Source: Candidatus Bathyarchaeota archaeon
GTDB lineage: Archaea > Thermoproteota > Bathyarchaeia > 40CM-2-53-6
NCBI GenBank assembly: GCA_005888755.1
Contig: VBBQ01000037.1
Coordinates: 1-11,908 of the forward strand
Direction: 5' to 3'
Length of the DNA stretch: 11,908 nucleotides
Shown here: positions 7,044 to 11,908 of the stretch, one piece after another
Numbering within the stretch: position 1 is the first letter of the stretch
Layout of the letters: every line of letters starts with the position of its first letter
Notes under the pieces: model-generated
Told to the model about the DNA's origin: nothing
Seen by the model: the letters and a program-made list of their open reading frames with translations, nothing else
Databases searched by the model: none
Position numbers and translations under genes: made by a program

Positions 7044-7459
7044 CTTCGTAGGACTTTGGAGCGGTTCGATAAGTTCCGATTGTTACTTTGGTTTCACAGT
7101 TCAAGCTTGACCGTGAAGGCGGCGGAAAATGGGATGGGATGTGCAGAGCTGGCCAGCATGGGCTAGCGGATATTCGAATCTTGCGTCGTCTAAGACTTGA
7201 GTTCGAAACTTGATTGCGCCAGGGCGAATGGTCAGTCAGGGTGCGACTCAATTGGAGCGTCACGAAGCATCGCGTCAGAAAGCCATGCCTGGTGCTTGTG
7301 TTGAATTATTTTCTCAAAATCAAGTCTGAGAGGGGTTCGATACTCAATCTTTTGGCCTCGGACACGCTTAATCTATAACGCGAACAGTAAACATCTCATG
7401 GCTAAAACCCCTCAGTTCGACGAGGAAATAGGGATTCTCAATCGCGACGGTCTTTGGCA
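7044..7459. other. Long intergenic region before the carbonic anhydrase gene
   Basis: No convincing gene is seen. ACTTGATT at 7208-7215 recurs inverted as AATCAAGT at 7318-7325. AGACTTGA (7193-7200) is a near copy of the same word. A TATA box at 7372-7378 precedes the carbonic anhydrase gene. A 21-codon frame from ATG 7398 (MAKTPQFDEEIGILNRDGLWQ) ends with a TGA that overlaps the carbonic anhydrase ATG. It could be a leader peptide or chance. Confidence 0.45.
7372..7378 (+). promoter_or_regulatory. TATA box of the carbonic anhydrase gene
   Basis: TCTATAA inside ttaatctataacg fits the archaeal consensus. It predicts a transcript start near 7400, about 60 bases before the ATG at 7460 and close to the start of the 21-codon leader frame. 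Confidence 0.5.
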
Positions 7460-7996
7460 ATGAGTGAGACCGAGAAACTGATAAAGGCTAATGAAGACCT
7501 GGCAAAGTCAGGACCCCTGTTTCCAGTACTGTTTCCAAATGTACTTTTTCCACCTCGATCGCAGGGCCTCGAATCATCATCAGGAGGAGGCCTAGCCATC
7601 CTTACCTGCATGGACCCACGGGTCCACCTGGATTTCATACCGGGATTTGAAAGGGTAACTAGCATCATCAGAAACGCTGGCGGCATCGTAACAGATGATG
7701 TTGTTCGGTCCCTCATGGTGTCCAACGAAGTCTTAGGCGTGAAGGAATTTTTGATAATTAATCATACAGACTGTGCAATGCTCAAGTTCAAGGACCCGGA
7801 ACTTCAGGGAAGACTTGAGAAAAAGTACGGAAGAGAGGCAGGCCTCATGAAGTTCTACACCTTCTCTAGTCTAGAACAGAACATCAAGGACCAAGTCCAG
7901 AAAGTCAAGAACCATCCCGTAGTCCCAAAGGACATCACAGTTTCCGGCCTCCTCTACGATGTAGAAACCCGAAAGCTCAGCAGTACCGGCATCTAG
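7460..7996 (+). CDS. Beta-class carbonic anhydrase-like protein
   Basis: Interconverts carbon dioxide and bicarbonate in the cytoplasm. Numbered from ATG 7460, the 178-residue protein has C50, D52 and R54 in TCMDPR and H102 with C105 in NHTDC. This gives the Cys-His-Cys zinc site and the Asp-Arg pair of beta-class enzymes. RNAGGIVTDDVVRSL and VLGVKEFLIINHTDCAM are typical core segments. The N-terminal region is unusual: where relatives usually have a short linker, there is a proline- and phenylalanine-rich stretch (PLFPVLFPNVLFPPR), then a Ser/Gly run (SSSGGG). A TTG at 7454 is also in frame, but the ATG fits the usual MSETEKL-type start. A T-rich tract after the stop may end transcription. 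The gene stands alone. Confidence 0.88.
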   Translation: MSETEKLIKANEDLAKSGPLFPVLFPNVLFPPRSQGLESSSGGGLAILTCMDPRVHLDFIPGFERVTSIIRNAGGIVTDDVVRSLMVSNEVLGVKEFLIINHTDCAMLKFKDPELQGRLEKKYGREAGLMKFYTFSSLEQNIKDQVQKVKNHPVVPKDITVSGLLYDVETRKLSSTGI

Positions 7997-8068
7997 CCAA
8001 TGGGTGCTCTCGTGGTACCAATCTTCGACCAACGCAGGGAACCCAAGAACCGACTAAGTTCCTCCACC

Positions 8069-8077
8069 TTTTCTTTT
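8069..8077 (+). terminator. T-rich terminator after the carbonic anhydrase gene
   Basis: TTTTCTTTT lies about 70 bases after the stop codon and before the next promoter. It fits a typical archaeal oligo-T termination signal. No hairpin is needed or seen. Confidence 0.45.
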
Positions 8078-8135
8078 CGGGGTTCAAAATCGGTGTGATT
8101 CGCCCCATTTGAATTGTGTCTAAGCCCTAACATAT

Positions 8136-8145
8136 TTCATAAATA
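8136..8145 (+). promoter_or_regulatory. TATA box of the SRPBCC gene
   Basis: The A/T-rich TTCATAAATA predicts transcription starting near 8168. It therefore argues against a GTG start at 8149 and for one of the ATGs at 8170 or 8185. Confidence 0.5.
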
Positions 8146-8184
8146 TCTGTGGGGGCAGCGACAGAAAGGATGGAAGAGTTATCA

Positions 8185-8658
8185 ATGTATAGTCAAAATT
8201 ACACCACTACCTTTACCGTAGACCAGACTCCGAAGGAAGCCTTCTCTGCCATCAATAATGTTCGTGGATGGTGGTCAGGAGAAATTGATGGTAGTACCGG
8301 CAAGCTCGGCGACGTGTTTACGTATCGTTACGAAGACGTCCATTATTCCAAACAGAAGATAACAGAATTCATTCCTAACAAAAGAGTCGTCTGGACTGTT
8401 TTAGACAGCAAACTGAATTTCATCAAGGACAAAACCGAGTGGAATGGCACAAAAGTTGTTTTCGAGGTCTCTAAGAAAGGCGCCAAAACGGAAGTGCGCT
8501 TCACTCACGAGGGTTTACTTCCCGAGGTCGAGTGTTTCGATGCCTGTTCAAACGCATGGGGCTCATACGTCAACGGTAGCCTCAAGAACTTGATCACCAA
8601 GGGTAAAGGACAGCCTAACAAGCCCGAAAAAGCCGATAAGAAAAAAGCACCTCGATAA
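8185..8658 (+). CDS. SRPBCC / AHSA1-like domain protein
   Basis: A 157-residue protein of the START-like helix-grip fold, close to the Hsp90 ATPase activator homologue 1-like group. Visible segments are YTTTFTVDQTPKEAFSAINN, VRGWWSGEI and GDVFTYRYEDVHYSKQKITEF. Also present are NKRVVWTVLDSKLNFI, TEWNGTKVVFEVSKKG, TEVRFTHEGL and the C-terminal helix WGSYVNGSLKNLITKGKGQP. The family binds small hydrophobic ligands or acts as an Hsp90 helper; archaea usually lack Hsp90, so the ligand role is more likely here. The tail is lysine-rich (KPEKADKKKAPR). The ATG at 8185 has GGAAGAG seven bases before it and gives the usual short N-terminus. An ATG at 8170 in frame would make a nearly leaderless message. 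Confidence 0.88.
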   Translation: MYSQNYTTTFTVDQTPKEAFSAINNVRGWWSGEIDGSTGKLGDVFTYRYEDVHYSKQKITEFIPNKRVVWTVLDSKLNFIKDKTEWNGTKVVFEVSKKGAKTEVRFTHEGLLPEVECFDACSNAWGSYVNGSLKNLITKGKGQPNKPEKADKKKAPR

Positions 8659-8849
8659 ATCAAGGCGCTTACCTGGCCCCCGAGATATACAAAAGGGCCA
8701 TCGGAGAGAACGGCTTGAAGTCGTCTCGTCAGAAATGTCCTTCGCAAGCTGATCGCGAGTTCAAACATCCTTAACAGAGTACAACCGAATCGTGGGTATA
8801 GGCCGCACTTTCCACGAATGAACCTCAAGCCCTCCCATCGTGAATTCTC

Positions 8850-9932
8850 TTGTTGAGCAAGGATTACAATGCTGAATCACCGCAAGGCGATCATGATCGA
8901 CCAAACGCAGCGAGAGCCGGCGTGGCGAAGGGCAAAGTCCGATGGTACCAACTTGCCTCTCTGATTCTTCTTGCCGCTACCCTTGCAGAGTTCCTGACAG
9001 GTTCCACTCCTCTTCCCTTGATCGTTATCTATCCGCCGGGTTTCGTTTTCAACGTGGGACTCTACGGGGGAGGAGCGCTGTTGATCAGGGAGGCCACCAT
9101 CAGGTGGAGGAAGCGTTGGGGAGCAGTCCTTCTCCTTGGAGGAGCCTATGCGGTAGGCGAGGAGGGTTTCGCCGCCAAGACGATGATTAACCCGAATTCG
9201 CCGATCATCGGGAATCAGGCGTACAGTCACTGGATGGGAGTAAACTGGGTCCCATTAGCCTCCTTGACAGTGTTCCACTCGGCATTCAGCATCGCTGTCC
9301 CGCTCCTCCTCATCGAACTGCTCTTCCCGGAGACCAAGGGACGCCGGTTGCTAGGCAGCGTCGGATTGGCAATCACTATGGTTCTGTACGGACTCACGGT
9401 GTTCGTGTTGACCGCGTGGCTTGGTGACCCCTACGTGCTTACTCTCGGAGTTGCGGTTTTTCTTGTGGCCTACGCATCTGCATTCATCTTAGCAGCTTAC
9501 AAGGTTCCGAGGTCGTTCTTGCGGGCGAAAGGAGACCGACCGGACCGCCGCGAGTTCGACTTTTTCCTCTTAGGACTCGGTTTCATGGTATCGTTCTTCA
9601 TCATTTCGGCCGGTCTCACGCCAATTGGGGGCCTCGCACACAATCTTCTTCCCTGGCCTGTCACCGACGCATTGTTCTTTCCACTGACCGGGCTCACGGC
9701 CTGGTACCTTGTAAGACACGCGGGTCGATCTGGCAATGACCTTGTGAAAATCGCGTTCGTGCTGGGAGTGATGGTCATCTTTGTTCCTATGGACCTTATC
9801 CTAGAACTTGGCGGAGATGCGGGAGTCCTGATCTTCACCGCCACAATCATCGGCTTACTGTTTTTGCTGCGCCAAAGAGCCAAACGAGCCTACAAGTCTT
9901 CACCCGTCAGATTTCCCGTTATTCCAACGTAA
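8850..9932 (+). CDS. Polytopic membrane protein of unknown function
   Basis: A 360-residue protein with a polar N-terminal stretch of about 30 residues, then roughly ten hydrophobic segments: near 34-50, 56-79, 91-108, 133-159, 168-190, 195-217, 237-256, 271-288, 300-319 and 325-341. Cytoplasmic-type basic loops fall at RWRKRW (85-90) and RAKGDRPDRREF (225-236), and a basic tail follows. The most striking block is AVGEEGFAAKTMINPNSP (101-118), then GVNWVPLASLTVFHSAFS (130-147), with E104, E105 and H143 buried in or near helices. A pair of glutamates followed by FxxxH-like spacing recalls CPBP-type intramembrane proteases, but the match is too loose to name it. The start is a TTG (8850), with TTG 8853 and GTG 8922 as alternatives; no ATG is in frame near the start. 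Confidence 0.75.
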   Translation: MLSKDYNAESPQGDHDRPNAARAGVAKGKVRWYQLASLILLAATLAEFLTGSTPLPLIVIYPPGFVFNVGLYGGGALLIREATIRWRKRWGAVLLLGGAYAVGEEGFAAKTMINPNSPIIGNQAYSHWMGVNWVPLASLTVFHSAFSIAVPLLLIELLFPETKGRRLLGSVGLAITMVLYGLTVFVLTAWLGDPYVLTLGVAVFLVAYASAFILAAYKVPRSFLRAKGDRPDRREFDFFLLGLGFMVSFFIISAGLTPIGGLAHNLLPWPVTDALFFPLTGLTAWYLVRHAGRSGNDLVKIAFVLGVMVIFVPMDLILELGGDAGVLIFTATIIGLLFLLRQRAKRAYKSSPVRFPVIPT

Positions 9933-9949
9933 ACAGTGATTGTGATTGG

Positions 9950-9956
9950 AAAAATC
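9950..9956 (-). terminator. T-run downstream of tRNA-Arg
   Basis: On the minus strand a TTTTT run follows the tRNA about 42 bases after its 3' end, consistent with oligo-T termination. It lies in the gap between the membrane protein stop and the tRNA. Confidence 0.35.
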
Positions 9957-9997
9957 GACGTTCTCAATTCGTCTGCTTCCAGCCGAAAGGGCAAGAG

Positions 9998-10073
9998 CGG
10001 GCCGGGTGGGATTCGAACCCACGATTTGCGGCTCCGCAGGCCGCCGTCTTGGTCCTGGCTCGACTACCGGCCC
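9998..10073 (-). tRNA. tRNA-Arg (anticodon GCG)
   Basis: A complete 76-base cloverleaf on the minus strand. The acceptor stem is GGGCCGG with CCGGCCC. The D arm is GTCG...AGAC around an 11-base loop with the conserved GG. The anticodon stem is GCGGC/GCCGC around loop CTGCGGA, so the anticodon is GCG, reading CGC and CGU arginine codons. The variable loop has five bases, and the T arm is GTGGG-TTCGAAT-CCCAC. The discriminator is G. CCA is not encoded and no intron is present. It is oriented against the upstream membrane protein gene. Confidence 0.95.
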
Positions 10074-10098
10074 CGCGCACCTCAACCAAATCATCCCC

Positions 10099-10105
10099 TT
10101 ATAAT
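10099..10105 (-). promoter_or_regulatory. TATA box of the tRNA-Arg gene
   Basis: On the minus strand the bases read ATTATAA. The centre is about 29 bases before the first base of the mature tRNA, the usual spacing for an archaeal tRNA promoter. The second TnpB copy begins about 100 bases further upstream and has not disturbed it. Confidence 0.65.
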
Positions 10106-10204
10106 GGGTGGGACCGTAAAGTCTTCGGCTGGCGGAAGGTTACTTTCGCAACGCTCCTGAAATAAAATACTCCTGACTTCGTAGAGCTCGCGGCCTTGCT
10201 CGCA

Positions 10205-11373
10205 GTGAAGTCCGTGACGCAAAGCTACAGGCCAAGTTCGCGGGTAATGGATTTACTGAAAGTCTTCCGGTTAATGGTGAGCGACTCCATCAAGATCGGG
10301 CTCGAGACTGATTCGTCATCTCTAAAGAGGCTCTCCACCTTCGCGTATGGGCGTCTCAAAAGGTACTCATGCCCCTCTGCCTATCGTCTCAATGCTATCT
10401 CTAGGGCAGCTGGTATCCTCGCTTCGAGAAGAAAGTCGCTTCGACGAGGCAACTCGACGAGGAGGCCGTACTTGGCCAGGTTGATTCTCGTGTCCTGTTA
10501 CGGATTCAAGATAAGAGATGGAAATTTGATAATTCCTCTCGGCGAGCAGAAGTTTGAACGGATCCCGTTAGCTCCTCACACCGTCCTAGTCCTTTCCGAT
10601 CCATTGGTGAACGTTCGGTCCTTCACCCTGACTCAAACGAGTCTATCCCTTTGCATCTCGAAGGAACTAGTGCTGGTTGAATGTACAGGAGCAGTTGGCG
10701 TAGACAGGAACCTTCGGAACTTAACCGTGGGCGACCCTGACGGAGCGATACAGTACGATCTGTCAGGTGCTGTGAGAATTGCCGATAGAATGAGGCGCTC
10801 ATACGCTCGTTCAGAAGAAATGACGCGAGGGTCAGAGGAAAACTTGCATCAAAGTACGGCCACCGAAGACATCATCGCACTCAGCACATCCTTCACAACG
10901 CAACCAAATTGATAGTGGCAGACGCTCTCAAACACAGACAGGCGATTGTTCTGGAAAATATTGAGGGGATCCGACGCCTCTACGGTAGAGGGAACAGGCA
11001 AGGCCCTAGACAGAGATACCGAATGAACAGTTGGAGTTTTGGCGAGGCGCAACGCCAGATAGAATACAAGGCTAGATGGGCCGGATTGCCAGTGATTCGT
11101 CTGAGCAGGCGCGAGACTAGAGGGACGAGTGTCGTCTGTCATCGATGCGGGGAGAGACTCCAAGAGGACAGACAATTGAGACGAAAGCTATGGTGTGCGA
11201 GCTGTAGGGGTAAGATGGACCGGGACGTGGTTGCCGCGGTCAACGTCTCCCGGCGTGGACGGTTGAGGTTCGACCGTTCACGAGCCCGTGAAAGGCTGCA
11301 AGGCGGAGTAGCTGAAGCCGTGAAGGAGAACCCGACGACTACGGACTTGACAGAACCGTTAATAGCTAATTGA
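10205..11373 (+). pseudogene. tnpB: TnpB (IS605/IS1341 family), nearly full length, broken by a frameshift
   Basis: The 5' frame contains the N-terminal helical region (VMDLLKVFRLMVSDSIKIGL, LKRLSTFAYGRL), the wedge region (KFERIPLAPHTVLVL) and the first RuvC motif, GVDRNLRNLTV. From about 10805 the matching sequence moves one frame over, as SFRRNDARVRGKLASKYG and ILHNATKLIVADALKHR, then VLENIEGIRR with the catalytic Glu. The zinc ribbon (CHRC, CASC) and DRDVVAAVN follow, and the gene ends in DLTEPLIAN. The first frame ends at 10912. Aligned with the copy at 3.4-4.3 kb, loss of one base near 10802-10810 explains the break. The usual N in DRDxNAA is V here. A TTG at 10196 is also in frame; GTG 10205 fits the family start better. 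No tnpA is present. Confidence 0.88.
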
Positions 11374-11389
11374 GCTGTTCGGTGCCGCC

Positions 11390-11536
11390 ATGCCTGACCA
11401 GACGAATGCTTGGAAGATCAGGGTGAAAAAGGGGAACTCCGAGGTAGAAGTCGCAGGTCCATCCCCCGAGATCGTTCAGAAAATGTTCGAAGATCTTGTC
11501 AAGAAGTACATGACGAAGCTCGCCTCGTCCCGGTAA
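11390..11536 (+). CDS. 48-residue protein of unknown function
   Basis: From ATG 11390 to a TAA stop: a start (MPDQTNAWKIRVKKG), then SEVEVAGPSPEIVQKMFEDL and VKKYMTKLASSR. It looks like a two-stranded hairpin (WKIRVKKGNSEVEVAG) followed by an amphipathic helix, a sensible fold for a very small soluble protein. No family name is recognised. The start comes 16 bases after the TnpB stop, and the membrane protein gene begins 73 bases downstream on the same strand, so these two may be transcribed together. Protein-like composition and a clear secondary-structure pattern support it in spite of its size. Confidence 0.65.
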   Translation: MPDQTNAWKIRVKKGNSEVEVAGPSPEIVQKMFEDLVKKYMTKLASSR

Positions 11537-11609
11537 CCCTCAACCGCCGTGGATCCGATCCCCCGGTCGGAGTCTGATAGTCGGACTGATGCTCTCTAGT
11601 GGTACGGTA

Positions 11610-11908
11610 ATGCGAAAGAACATTCTTGTAGTTGGATTCGCCATGCTTGCCTTGGCTCTCCTCTTCGGGGTCTCGTATCCTCCCGCGTTTCTTTTCGTTG
11701 TTCTCTTCGGCATACCGATATCCATCCTCAACACCATTCTCGGATTGATCACGAGAACGCCTCCAGGACTGGAATTTCAACCCGAATCTGCAAAGATCAG
11801 ACTAATAATCGATAGAGGGGTTGTACGGGCTAGCATCTACCAGCTTGTCTTCCTGAACTCCAAACTCATCCTCAAGCGGCTGACGTCGGTCATGGTCACC
11901 GTCATTCT
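11610..11908 (+). CDS. Membrane protein, N-terminal part (cut by window edge)
   Basis: The frame opens at ATG 11610 and runs off the right edge. About 99 residues are visible. Two hydrophobic helices lie at roughly 5-20 (ILVVGFAMLALALLFG) and 24-46 (PPAFLFVVLFGIPISILNTI). They are followed by a soluble segment with TRTPPGLEFQPESAKIRLIIDRGVVR and beginning YQLVFLNSKLILKRL. No family can be named from this part. It follows the 48-residue gene on the same strand. The overlapping minus-strand frames (11499-11780 and 11540-11752) lack this ordered hydrophobic pattern and look like shadows. Confidence 0.75.
   Translation, partial: MRKNILVVGFAMLALALLFGVSYPPAFLFVVLFGIPISILNTILGLITRTPPGLEFQPESAKIRLIIDRGVVRASIYQLVFLNSKLILKRLTSVMVTVI

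Noticed and set aside
6940-7263. 107-codon open frame on the minus strand, and a 123-codon frame on the plus strand at 6795-7166
   Set aside because: Both overlap the better-looking small gene at 6750-7016 and lack alternating hydrophobic structure.
8640-8775. Short plus-strand frame reading YLAPEIYKRAIGENG after the SRPBCC gene
   Set aside because: It has no start codon and ends after about 45 codons. A frameshifted extension of the SRPBCC gene cannot be supported, since that gene already has the normal family length.
9497-9883. 128-codon open frame on the minus strand
   Set aside because: It is the antisense shadow of the ten-helix membrane protein, whose hydrophobic pattern is clear.
1-11908. 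CRISPR array, toxin-antitoxin pair or defence island
   Set aside because: No regularly spaced repeats and no paired small genes with recognisable toxin motifs were found. The TnpB copies are damaged and stand alone.

Overview
The window looks archaeal. It carries a class I lysyl-tRNA synthetase, promoters of the TATA-box type placed about 25 bases before likely transcript starts, a tRNA-Arg(GCG) without encoded CCA, TnpB genes without a TnpA partner, and frequent TTG or GTG starts. Base composition is near 50% GC. A TACK-type archaeon (Bathyarchaeia or Nitrososphaeria-like) is plausible, but that is a guess, because no rRNA or ribosomal protein gene is present.

Left part (1-3330): a GH15 glucoamylase-type gene on the minus strand runs off the left edge. 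About 390 bases without a gene follow, then a plus-strand protein with a zinc finger at each end, a small two-helix membrane protein (minus) and a complete aldo/keto reductase (minus).

Middle (3330-6370): a TnpB gene cut short at its 5' end sits divergently from the aldo/keto reductase and directly before lysS. A GNAT acetyltransferase gene (RimI-like) follows lysS, overlapping it or one base after it. This GNAT has lost the acetyl-CoA-binding motif by a clean in-frame deletion. A small ribbon-helix-helix-like protein and a small basic protein (both minus) follow.

Right part (7040-11908): a beta-type carbonic anhydrase, an SRPBCC/AHSA1-like protein and a ten-helix membrane protein lie on the plus strand. 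A tRNA-Arg gene follows on the minus strand. Then come a second TnpB gene broken by a one-base frameshift, a 48-residue protein, and the start of a membrane protein that runs off the right edge.

The genes do not form one pathway. The only close functional pairing is lysS with the downstream acetyltransferase. Two related TnpB copies, both damaged and both on the plus strand, lie next to informational genes (lysS and tRNA-Arg). I see no CRISPR array, no Y1 transposase and no convincing new multi-gene system. The most unusual items are the GNAT deletion, the decay pattern of the TnpB copies and the double zinc-finger protein.
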